Assembly (NCBI GenBank): GCA_016125475.1 | Contig: WGLR01000009.1 | Span: 1 to 64,000, forward strand | DNA length: 64,000 bases | Reading direction: 5' to 3' | From: Betaproteobacteria bacterium | Lineage (GTDB): Bacteria; Pseudomonadota; Gammaproteobacteria; Burkholderiales; Ga0077523 | Shown here: piece after piece, positions 8,925 to 16,524 of the stretch | Layout: each line of letters begins with the position of its first letter | How positions within the stretch are numbered: the first letter of the stretch is position 1 | The notes under the pieces: generated by a model | The model's database searches: none | Seen by the model: the letters and a program-made list of their open reading frames with translations, nothing else | What the model was told of the DNA's origin: nothing | Program-made: the position numbers and the translations under genes

Positions 8925-10422
8925 CGCGGCGAAGACCCGCGGTTTGGCCCGGCAACGGGGCCTCGCACTGCTGCTGCTCCTTGTCCTCAGCGGGCTCGCC
9001 GCGGTCATCATGATCTACAACCTGCTGCCCTCCCCGCCCGCCGACGAGGAGCGTGAACTCGTCACCCAGCGAGCGCTCGCCCGGGCGAAAGACGCCCTGA
9101 TCGCGTATGTCGTCGCCAACATCGACCGGGACACCACTAATCAGACCCCCGGGTTCCTGCCTTGCCCCGCGCGCGTGCCCGACACCGCCAACAACGAAGG
9201 GTACGAGGCGTTCGGGGACTGTGGCGGTCAGAACGTGAGCCAGATCGGCCGACTGCCCTGGAAGACGCTCGGCGTGGCGCCCATCCGGGACGCGTCCGGC
9301 GAGTGTCTCTGGTATGCCGTGTCGGGCAACTTCAAGGAAGGCGTCAATTACGGCGCGAAGCTCCTCAACTGGGACACTCCTGGCCAGTTCGAGGTCCTGG
9401 CCGCCGATGGTGTCTCCCGGGTGGCCGGAACGACACCGGAGAACCGGGCTGCCGCCGTCATCATCGCGCCTGGCGCGCCGATGGGTGGCCAGGACCGGGT
9501 CCCGCTCGCGAACACGAACGTGTGCCCGGGCAACTACGCCCCGGGGAATTATCTCGAGGCGGACCAGGGCACGGGCGCGGACAACTCGTCCGCGAGCGCC
9601 ACGCTCGTGACCCCGCCGGACATCGTGGGCGGCGGTTATTCCCGACTGATTTCCGGACGGGTCGATCCGGATACCGGGATCGAGAAGGTCAACGACCGGA
9701 TGGTCGTCGTCACACCCGATGAGATTTTCGCGGCCATCGAACGGCGACGGAGCCTCGTGGGCACCGTGGCCGCGCCCGGAATCCTTCGAACGCTCACGGA
9801 ACGCGTCGGCGAGTGCATGGCCGAATTTCCGTCCGACTTCTGGCCGGCCCCGAGTACGGACCGCCACATGCTGAGCGCGGGCAACCTCGTCCCCGGGAAT
9901 TTCGCGCTCAATTCCAACTACAACGAACAACCCGGGGAGCGGGAAGGAAGGGTTCCTGCCTACACGTACGATGCCGACAAGGTATCGGTGCTCGGCGACG
10001 AGAAGTTCATCGAGAGCCACTGTTCGCACTGGCCACAGATCAGGAACTGGTTTCAGCATTGGAAGGACCACCTGTTCTACGCGGTCGCGAACGAGTTCGA
10101 GTACACGGGGACGACGGAGGCGTCGAACACGATCTGCACGGGCACGTGTCTCTCCGTAAACGGCTCGGGCGCGTACCCTGCCGTCGTGATCTTCGCCGGG
10201 AAGCGGCTGACAGCCGGGAACCAGGTTCGCCGCACCAGGACGGATCGTGGTGACCCGAAGAACTATCTGGAGGGAATGAATCTGCTCCGGTTCACCCCCC
10301 GGAAGTCCGGGGTCGACTACGCGAACGGACCGGCGAGCGACGCATTCGACGACCTCGTCTACTGCGTGCAATTCAAGACCGTCGGAGCCGACACGAGAGT
10401 ACCCGAGGTGGGACCGTGCTAG
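8911..10422 (+). CDS. Large pseudopilin-like protein with FLPCPA motif
   Basis: 503 aa, function unknown. ATG 8911 overlaps the upstream gene by 14 bases. The N-terminus reads ...RQRG followed by LALLLLLVLSGLAAV, which resembles a class III prepilin leader and helix, but the usual Glu at +5 is missing, as in GspK-type tip pseudopilins. The large exported domain contains PGFLPCPARV, several Cys that could form disulfides, and many Gly/Asn turns. The next gene carries a related FPCPA element at the same distance from its helix, so the two look paralogous. Its size and place suggest a tip or minor pilin. The next GTG start overlaps this stop. Confidence 0.6.
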   Translation: MNVRDAAKTRGLARQRGLALLLLLVLSGLAAVIMIYNLLPSPPADEERELVTQRALARAKDALIAYVVANIDRDTTNQTPGFLPCPARVPDTANNEGYEAFGDCGGQNVSQIGRLPWKTLGVAPIRDASGECLWYAVSGNFKEGVNYGAKLLNWDTPGQFEVLAADGVSRVAGTTPENRAAAVIIAPGAPMGGQDRVPLANTNVCPGNYAPGNYLEADQGTGADNSSASATLVTPPDIVGGGYSRLISGRVDPDTGIEKVNDRMVVVTPDEIFAAIERRRSLVGTVAAPGILRTLTERVGECMAEFPSDFWPAPSTDRHMLSAGNLVPGNFALNSNYNEQPGEREGRVPAYTYDADKVSVLGDEKFIESHCSHWPQIRNWFQHWKDHLFYAVANEFEYTGTTEASNTICTGTCLSVNGSGAYPAVVIFAGKRLTAGNQVRRTRTDRGDPKNYLEGMNLLRFTPRKSGVDYANGPASDAFDDLVYCVQFKTVGADTRVPEVGPC

Positions 10423-11321
10423 ATCGCGCGCGCCTCGCACCGAAAGCGACACTCGGCCGGAACGTACGCCGCCACGTGTTCCCACACACATACGCATGCA
10501 CCGCAGGTACGCAGTGTCAGCGGGGGTTCTCCCTGCTGGAGCTGAGCATCGGCCTGCTGATCGTCGCCACGCTGCTGTCCGCACTGCTCGTTCCGATCGC
10601 GACCCAGATCGATCAGAGGCGGGCATCCCAGACGGAGGCCATCCTCGAACGGGCGCGTGAAGCCCTGTACGGATTCGTCATCGCGCGGGGACGCTTTCCC
10701 TGCCCGGCGACCGATGCGAGCAACGGATCTGAAGAGTTTGCATCAGCCAGTCCGACACCGGGTAATGCATCGAACGGTCTATGTGCTCAGTACCGTGGAT
10801 ACTTACCGGCCGCCGACCTCACGCTTTCACCACTGGACCGCGGTGGCTTTCTTGTCGATGGTTATGGAGGGGACGCAAATCGCGTTCGGTACGCCATTGC
10901 TAACGTTCCATACAACGGCGACGGTACGCTTCAGGTCTACACGGCAACGAACATGATGATGACGCTTGGGATGCTCTCCATATCTAGCGAGACGAATCGC
11001 TATCTGATCTGTACCGGTGCTCTCAAGGCAGATTCCACTGCATGCGACCTATCGTTCGTGACATTGGCCAAAGGAACCGCAATCGCGGTGATCTGGTCTG
11101 TCGGCAAGAACGGATCGGACCGCGTCCGGACGCCGTCGACGGACGAAACCCGCAACCTCGATGACGCCGCAACCAACCGGATCTTCATATCCCGGACCCG
11201 AAGCGACGTGGCCGGCAACGAATTCGACGACCTGCTGATCTGGATCTCCCCGAATGTCCTCATCAGTCGCCTGGCCGCAGCGGGTGTCCTGCCGCCGTAC
11301 CCTCCTCCGCCAACCCCCTAA
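10416..11321 (+). CDS. Prepilin-like protein with long leader
   Basis: 301 aa minor prepilin. GTG 10416 overlaps the previous stop (GTGCTAG). A leader of about 37 residues precedes a canonical prepilin peptidase site QRG/FSLLELSIG with Glu at +5 and a hydrophobic helix (LLIVATLLSALLVPI). RFPCPATDAS shortly after matches the motif of the upstream gene. I found no in-frame ATG nearer the cleavage site, so the long leader may be real. The last 59 bases overlap, tail to tail, the coding end of the opposite-strand histidine kinase. Base composition between about 10,700 and 11,080 is slightly less GC-rich than its neighbours. Confidence 0.75.
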   Translation: MLDRARLAPKATLGRNVRRHVFPHTYACTAGTQCQRGFSLLELSIGLLIVATLLSALLVPIATQIDQRRASQTEAILERAREALYGFVIARGRFPCPATDASNGSEEFASASPTPGNASNGLCAQYRGYLPAADLTLSPLDRGGFLVDGYGGDANRVRYAIANVPYNGDGTLQVYTATNMMMTLGMLSISSETNRYLICTGALKADSTACDLSFVTLAKGTAIAVIWSVGKNGSDRVRTPSTDETRNLDDAATNRIFISRTRSDVAGNEFDDLLIWISPNVLISRLAAAGVLPPYPPPPTP

Positions 11322-13044
11322 CAGGCTCCAGGACGAAGCTCACCCTCCCCGGTTCGTTGGATGCCAGCACGAGTCGGTAGCCTTGTTCGGACGCCTGTCT
11401 GCTCCCCTGATACAGCCCGACGCCGAGGCCGTACTCCGAGCGCACGGGGGAGACGAACAGGGTCTTCGCGAGTCTCTCGGGAATCGGGTTGCCCGTATCC
11501 GACACCGCGAGCCTGCAACGCCCGTGACCCGCGTCTTCCAGCAGGACGGAAATGCTTCCCGCGTCGCCGCGTCGCCGTTTCTCGACGGCGTTCTGGACGA
11601 GATTATTGCCGACGCTGTCGAACAGGTCGGACGGCACGCGGTGAGCGGCACCCACGCCTTGCAGGACGAATTCGACCCGCTCGTGGCCGTAGCGCTGGTT
11701 GAGCCCACGCCACCACTCGACCGCGCCTTCACTGTCTCCCGAAGCAGCCTTTCCGGCTTCGAGCTTGCCCAACGTGATCTGGAGGCGATACGCGATCTGG
11801 GGGAGCTGCCGCTTGATGAGCCCGCGCAGTGCCTCGGCATTTTCGCTGTCCCCGCCCTGCTCGGCGGCGGCACAGAGCGACCTCAGGGACTGGAGGAGAT
11901 TCTTGACGTCGTGCGTGACACGCGACCCTGTCTCGTAGATCGCCTGGAGATAGGCCGTGTCCCGCTGCGCCTGCTCGCGCACCTTCGCGTCGTGATAGTC
12001 ACCGAGGAGGCGCGCGAGAAGGCGCATGTGGACTACCATGCCCGGGCCCGGACGCCACTTGCTGTGCAGCCTGAGATCGAGACCGCCGAACTCGAACCGG
12101 GTGACGTGCGTCGTCGGGACGCCGACGCTGCCCTCCCGGCCCCGCGCCCGCCATTCCACCGCGGAGATCCACGTCAGCGAGAGAATTTCACGGCAGGCCT
12201 TCTCGACGAAGTCGTCGGGGTCGACTTCGCTGTCGGCGAGATTGGCCAGACTGTACATCCACCGCTCGAACGGCATCCCGAGGCTCAGGAAATACCGCGA
12301 GAGGAGCTGGCCGATTCCGTCGAACCCCCCTCTCGGATCCCATAGCCATGACAGGATGAACATCAGGATCGCGATGCCGATCACGGTCTGGACGAGCGCG
12401 ATCGCGTAGTCGCTGCGCGTGACACGCTGGATGAAGAGCGCACCCAGAACCAGAACGACGACCAGGAGAAACAGCATGACGCTGTAAACGAGGTCGACCG
12501 CCTGACGCGGCGCCTCGCTTCCCGCGTCGCCCGGCATGACGAGAATGACGATCAGGGGAATGGCCAGGAGATATCGAACCGCGAGGGCAATGGCCGGCTG
12601 TCCGTCGAACGATTCGATCAGATGCGGAACGACCCAGACGAGAAGGATGGAGAGGAGATAGAGGGCGGCGAGCAGCGGAGCAAGCCTCGGCCTCAGTTCC
12701 CGCATGCCAGGCACGTTGCCGCCGATCAGTGAAAAGAGGACCGCTATCCAGAGTGCCACGAGCCACCAGTTGCTCCACCACGCGAGCAACGCGCCGCCCG
12801 TCACGATGAGCAGCGCCCGGCCGGCATGCAGCTTGTGCGCACCCTGCCACAGGGGCTGCCAGAGCAGGAACAGTCCGAAGTGTGCAAGCAGGAATGCCCG
12901 CGACGGCGCGGACTCGACGCCGACGATGAGCCCGATGTGGAGCACCAGCAGCATCAGGCCCAGCGCCAGGTTGGGCCCAGGCCAGCGGAATCTTCGTCTT
13001 TCCGCAGCCGCGGTTCTCGTCCGTTCGGCGATCGACTCCGGCAT
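11263..13044 (-). CDS. Membrane histidine kinase with HDVKN phosphorylation box
   Basis: 593 aa sensor kinase. About seven hydrophobic helices fill the first 235 residues. A GAF-like region follows (about 265-345), then a kinase core with the phospho-acceptor His378 in VTHDVKNLLQSL, an N box (SVGNNLVQNAVEK) and a G1 box (SDTGNP). The HDxKN form and membrane N-terminus recall PrsK-like kinases of PEP-CTERM systems, but the overall match is loose, so I do not give that name. No response regulator is adjacent. It is divergent from the permease gene 51 bases away, and its 3' end overlaps the prepilin gene by 59 bp. Confidence 0.8.
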   Translation of the reverse strand: MPESIAERTRTAAAERRRFRWPGPNLALGLMLLVLHIGLIVGVESAPSRAFLLAHFGLFLLWQPLWQGAHKLHAGRALLIVTGGALLAWWSNWWLVALWIAVLFSLIGGNVPGMRELRPRLAPLLAALYLLSILLVWVVPHLIESFDGQPAIALAVRYLLAIPLIVILVMPGDAGSEAPRQAVDLVYSVMLFLLVVVLVLGALFIQRVTRSDYAIALVQTVIGIAILMFILSWLWDPRGGFDGIGQLLSRYFLSLGMPFERWMYSLANLADSEVDPDDFVEKACREILSLTWISAVEWRARGREGSVGVPTTHVTRFEFGGLDLRLHSKWRPGPGMVVHMRLLARLLGDYHDAKVREQAQRDTAYLQAIYETGSRVTHDVKNLLQSLRSLCAAAEQGGDSENAEALRGLIKRQLPQIAYRLQITLGKLEAGKAASGDSEGAVEWWRGLNQRYGHERVEFVLQGVGAAHRVPSDLFDSVGNNLVQNAVEKRRRGDAGSISVLLEDAGHGRCRLAVSDTGNPIPERLAKTLFVSPVRSEYGLGVGLYQGSRQASEQGYRLVLASNEPGRVSFVLEPVRGLAEEGTAAGHPLRPGD

Positions 13045-13095
13045 CCCGCCTCGCTATTGAGCAGTGTGCGACAAAGCCGGTACGCTACCATCGCC

Positions 13096-13890
13096 ATGGA
13101 AACAAGCCCAAACGCCGCGCGACTGAGACACGTGGCCGCCATCGCGGCATTCGCGTGGACGGAGGCCCGTCGAACGCGCCTGCCCTGGGTCGCGCTGGGT
13201 ACGTGCGGCCTGCTCGTGGCCGTGTCGGCCTTCTTCCGCTCGCTCGCGGTGATCGAGGGCGCAAGGCTGCAGCTGAGCTTTCTCGCGCCGGCGATCCGGA
13301 TATCCGCGATCGTCCTGGTGTGCCTGCACACGATCGGGAGCCTGCTGCGTGAGCAGCAGGACAAGGGCACGGAGCTGCTGCTTTCCCTCGATCTTGCGAG
13401 AGCCGAATATCTTCTCGGCAAGCTCGCAGGCTACATGCTCGTGGCCGCCGGCGTATGCGTCGTCCTGTGGCTGCCGCTTCCGTTCCACGCTTCCGTCGTG
13501 CCGAGCCTCTGCTGGCTCCTGTCACTGATCCTCGAAGCCTGGATAGTCGTGGCAGCGGCAGTGTTCTGTGCGATCACGTTCAACCAGATGCTGCTGGGGG
13601 TGGCGTTCGTGCTCGCGTTCTACGTGCTGTCACGCGCGATGCCGGCGATCGTGCTCATCGCCACCGCGAGCCCGTTCGTAGAACCCACCTGGACGCACGC
13701 GATCCTCGCGGCGTCCGTGCGGGCGGCGGCACTCGGTCTGCCCCCGCTGGACCGCTTCACGAGCACGCAGTGGCTCATCGGTCAGGGTCCGCCCCTCACG
13801 GTTCTCGTCTCGCTGGCCGCGTCGGCTTTCGTATACGCTGCGCTCCTGTCGACGGCAGCTCTGGTCGACCTTTACCGGAGGAATTTCTGA
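13096..13890 (+). CDS. ABC-2-type membrane permease-like protein
   Basis: 264 aa polytopic inner-membrane protein with six predicted helices. LLREQQDKGTELLLSLDLARAEYLLGKLAGY is the cytoplasmic segment typical of ABC-2 permeases of the NatB/CcmB-like kind. ATG 13096 begins METSPN. There is no Shine-Dalgarno sequence, and a TACGCT hexamer lies ten bases before it, so the mRNA could be leaderless. No ATP-binding partner is encoded next to it; a separate ATPase would be needed for transport. One base separates it from the following gene, so the two are probably co-transcribed inside the pilus locus. Confidence 0.7.
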   Translation: METSPNAARLRHVAAIAAFAWTEARRTRLPWVALGTCGLLVAVSAFFRSLAVIEGARLQLSFLAPAIRISAIVLVCLHTIGSLLREQQDKGTELLLSLDLARAEYLLGKLAGYMLVAAGVCVVLWLPLPFHASVVPSLCWLLSLILEAWIVVAAAVFCAITFNQMLLGVAFVLAFYVLSRAMPAIVLIATASPFVEPTWTHAILAASVRAAALGLPPLDRFTSTQWLIGQGPPLTVLVSLAASAFVYAALLSTAALVDLYRRNF

Positions 13891-13891
13891 G

Positions 13892-14635
13892 ATGCGGCCA
13901 CGATCGGGAAAGGAGCGTTCCTTCCGCGCCGTACCCTCGTGGCTCTTGTTCGCGTTCGGCGTGACACTGGTCCTGCAGGTAGCGCTGCGGGGAACGGCTC
14001 CGGCGCCGCATGCGGCTGCGCAGGATCTCCCCGATCCGCCTTCCTTGAATGCGCTGGAGATACTCGCACTCGGCGAACCGGTCGGTCTCGCCTATGCACT
14101 CGGACTGCGTCTGCAGACATTCGACAACCAGCCCGGCGTCAGCATCCCGTTCGCGCGCCTCGACTACCCGAAGGTCGAGAAATGGCTGGACGCCATGCTC
14201 GCTCTCGACCCGCGCGGGCAGTACGCGATGATGATGGCGACCTACCTGTATGCCCAGGTGTTCACGCGACCGGACAAGCAACGCGAGATGTCCGCGTTCG
14301 TCTATCGCCATTTCGTCGAGGCACCGGACCAGCGGTGGCAGTGGCTCGCACACATGACGATCATGGCGAAGCACCGCCTGCACGACCTTCCGCTGGCGAT
14401 CCGTTACGCCGATGCGATCCACGCACTCGCGACAGGACCGGAAGTACCTGCCTGGGCCCGGCAGATGCGGATCTTTCTGCGCGAGGACGTGGGCGAAGTG
14501 GAGAGCGCCCGCGCACTCCTGGGCGGCCTCCTCGCGAGCGGCACCGTCAAGGATCCCCGGGAGTTCCGCTTTCTGTCGGAACGTCTGAAGTCCATGGGAA
14601 GCGCCGAGAATTCGACAGGAGTGACGAAACGGTGA
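13892..14635 (+). CDS. Uncharacterised membrane-anchored helical protein
   Basis: 247 aa. One N-terminal hydrophobic helix (about 16-33, PSWLLFAFGVTLVLQVAL) could be a signal anchor. The rest is alpha-helical with repeat-like spacing (LDYPKVEKWLDAMLALDP, HDLPLAIRYADAIHALATG), reminiscent of TPR/SEL1 folds but without a clear consensus. It follows the permease gene by one base, so the pair probably acts together. Position within the pilus locus suggests a link to assembly or to the neighbouring kinase, but nothing in the sequence proves it. Function unknown. Confidence 0.6.
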   Translation: MRPRSGKERSFRAVPSWLLFAFGVTLVLQVALRGTAPAPHAAAQDLPDPPSLNALEILALGEPVGLAYALGLRLQTFDNQPGVSIPFARLDYPKVEKWLDAMLALDPRGQYAMMMATYLYAQVFTRPDKQREMSAFVYRHFVEAPDQRWQWLAHMTIMAKHRLHDLPLAIRYADAIHALATGPEVPAWARQMRIFLREDVGEVESARALLGGLLASGTVKDPREFRFLSERLKSMGSAENSTGVTKR

Positions 14636-14797
14636 CAGTGTCTAGTCCTGACCCCCTCCGAAACACGCAACTGGACTTTACGTAGCACGACCAAAAACCA
14701 CATACAAACAATAGCTTGACCGGTAATGCGCTGGCGCTGGCCGTACCGCTGCGGCGACGAACGCGACAAAATCTCCCGCTCGTGAGGTTTCGCTCGC

Positions 14798-14813
14798 TGG
14801 CACGGAAATCGCG
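14798..14813 (+). promoter_or_regulatory. Sigma-54 promoter match upstream of first prepilin
   Basis: TGGCACGGAAATCGCG: the -24 element TGGCACG is a perfect match and the -12 element has GC at the right spacing (TCGC against TTGC). Transcription would start near 14824, about 30 bases before ATG 14855. rpoN is encoded at 22092. This is a sequence match only. Confidence 0.55.
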
Positions 14814-14854
14814 CCGATGAAGGCGCCGCATCGCCGACAGGAGACCCATTCAAA

Positions 14855-15553
14855 ATGAACACCGCGCAGCCGCAGAAAGGCTTCACTCTCATCGAGATTG
14901 CAATCGTCCTCGTGATCATCGGCCTGCTGCTCGGCGGGATCCTCAAGGGCCAGGAACTGATCACGAGCGCCCGCGTCCGGAATCTGATCTCGCAGCAGGA
15001 CGGCATCAAGGCAGCCTTCTACGGCTTCCAGGACCGCTATCGTGCTCTTCCGGGTGACTACCAGCTCGCGAGCGAGAATCTCGGGGGCACCGGCACCATC
15101 ACGAACGGGAACGGCGACGGCCGTATCCGTGATGCGTCGACCGGAGGCGGCACGGTGGACGAACAGAACCTGGTCTGGGATCACCTCACGCGAGCCGGTT
15201 TTCTGAACGGCAACTTCGTCTACGCGGCGGGGCTTCCCACGGACGCCAGCACACCCAAGAATCCCTATGGCCAGTTCATTCAGCTCATCTACGACGACAA
15301 GTATTACTCGATCGCATCGACGACGCCGCCGGCCCGCCACAACCTGAAGACAGGTCCGCAGATCCCGGTGGAAATCGCGGCCGAGGTCGATCGCAAGACC
15401 GACGACGGCAACGCAGGCTCGGGGTCCTTCGTCTTCTCCGATTTCGCCGGAACCGGCACGGGACCGACGCGGGCCTCCTGCGCCTCCGACACGGGCGTAT
15501 GGGTGCTGCAGGGTTCGACCGACGTGAACTGCGGCGGGACCACGCTGCTCTGA
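14855..15553 (+). CDS. Type IV / MSHA-like major prepilin candidate
   Basis: 232 aa. It has a short 9-residue leader ending MNTAQPQKG, cleavage before FTLIEIAIVLV with Glu at +5, a classic long hydrophobic helix (IVLVIIGLLLGGILKGQ), and a globular domain with DGRIRD-type turns and a C-terminal Cys pair (TRASCASD ... DVNCGG) that could close a D-region loop. It is the best candidate for the structural pilin: it stands alone with its own promoter and terminator-like hairpin, and it has the most canonical prepilin sequence here. The downstream gene at 15798 is a diverged paralogue with the same length and domain order. Confidence 0.85.
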   Translation: MNTAQPQKGFTLIEIAIVLVIIGLLLGGILKGQELITSARVRNLISQQDGIKAAFYGFQDRYRALPGDYQLASENLGGTGTITNGNGDGRIRDASTGGGTVDEQNLVWDHLTRAGFLNGNFVYAAGLPTDASTPKNPYGQFIQLIYDDKYYSIASTTPPARHNLKTGPQIPVEIAAEVDRKTDDGNAGSGSFVFSDFAGTGTGPTRASCASDTGVWVLQGSTDVNCGGTTLL

Positions 15554-15588
15554 CCGTCCAGCCGTCACGGCATTCCGACGCAACACGG

Positions 15589-15609
15589 ACGGGGCCCGGC
15601 GGGCCCCGT
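15589..15609 (+). terminator. GC-rich hairpin after first prepilin
   Basis: A perfect 9-bp stem, ACGGGGCCC with GGGCCCCGT, closes a 3-base loop 36 bases after the prepilin stop. The T tract after it is weak (TTCCGCTTT), so it may attenuate rather than fully stop transcription. Confidence 0.6.
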
Positions 15610-15746
15610 TCCGCTTTCCAGGCACCCTCGACTAGACAGGTGAGCCGTCCCGCGTGAAGCGGGGGCTTCCAGGCACAGACCACGCGCTCACCCGCGCCTG
15701 ACACGGTGGAAGTGCGACGTGAAGTCCGTCAGAAAATCTCTCGTTT

Positions 15747-15762
15747 TGGCATGTTCGGTGCT
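15747..15762 (+). promoter_or_regulatory. Sigma-54 promoter match upstream of second prepilin
   Basis: TGGCATGTTCGGTGCT matches TGGCACG-N4-TTGCW at 10 of 12 fixed positions, with exact GG-N10-GC spacing. The predicted start near 15773 gives a leader of about 25 bases to ATG 15798. Confidence 0.6.
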
Positions 15763-15797
15763 TTTCGAGCGGCCGGGAAACGAGAGACGCAGCATCG

Positions 15798-16496
15798 ATG
15801 CAAGCGCGGGACGGCAGACAGACGGGAATGGCGATCGTCGAGGTGGCACTTGCGATCGTGGTGTTCGTGCTGCTCGCGAGCGCCGTGCTGGCCGCAAGCG
15901 AAATGATCATGTCCGCGCGAGCGAAGGCCGTCGCGACGGAGATCGATACATATCGCAGTGCCTATCTCGGATTTCGCGACCGCTACTCGGAAGCGCCGGG
16001 CGATTACTCGAAGGCCACGCGATCGATCCCGGGCGCATCCGTCGACGGCGACGGCAACGGGCGTATCGAGGACCACCCCATGGGGCGGGGTATCGATGAA
16101 ACGACCGCCGCATGGGAACACCTTGCACGCGCCGGCTTCATTCGAGGCGATTTCGTCTACCGCGAAGGCCCGCCTTCCGCATCGTCCGCCCCCGTGACGA
16201 CGTTCGGCGCATACCCACGAATGGAATTCGGGCGGCGCTTCGCTGGCGCCGGCCGCGGCCGGGAGAACCTCAACACCGGCAACCTGATACCGGCCACGGT
16301 CCTCGCGGAGGTCGACCGCAAGCTCGACGACGGTCTCGCCGCCCACGGGGAGCTTCGCTATTCCTGGGTCGACACGACCGACTTTCCGCCGGTAGCCGAG
16401 ACGTGCTTCGACACGCTGGGTACAAGGGGGGGCGTGTGGCGCGTGTCAGGCAGAGGGGAGCCGAACTGTGGCGCGACATGGCTGCTTCCGCCTTGA
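15798..16496 (+). CDS. Diverged second prepilin (paralogue of 14855 gene)
   Basis: 232 aa, the same length as the upstream pilin and colinear with it: RDRYSEAPGDYSKA against RDRYRALPGDYQLA, DGDGNGRIED against GNGDGRIRD, NLIPATVLAEVDRKLDDG against TGPQIPVEIAAEVDRKTDDG, and a C-terminal Cys pair. The processing site is altered: QTG/MAIVEVALAIVV keeps Gly at -1 and Glu at +5 but has Met at +1, which becomes the N-methylated residue if it is cut. It arises from a tandem duplication and has its own sigma-54-like promoter. It could be a minor or alternative pilin. Confidence 0.8.
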   Translation: MQARDGRQTGMAIVEVALAIVVFVLLASAVLAASEMIMSARAKAVATEIDTYRSAYLGFRDRYSEAPGDYSKATRSIPGASVDGDGNGRIEDHPMGRGIDETTAAWEHLARAGFIRGDFVYREGPPSASSAPVTTFGAYPRMEFGRRFAGAGRGRENLNTGNLIPATVLAEVDRKLDDGLAAHGELRYSWVDTTDFPPVAETCFDTLGTRGGVWRVSGRGEPNCGATWLLPP

Positions 16497-16524
16497 CCGA
16501 AGGCGGAACGCGGTCAGCCGCGAC

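Noticed and set aside
8773-10626. 617-codon antisense open frame over the pseudopilin gene
   Set aside because: Same reason: no recognisable domain, opposite to a gene with a clear hydrophobic helix and conserved motif.
14738-14753. TGGCCGTACCGCTGCG as a second sigma-54 site before the first prepilin
   Set aside because: Only partial -24 match and 100 bases from the gene; the site at 14798 fits better.
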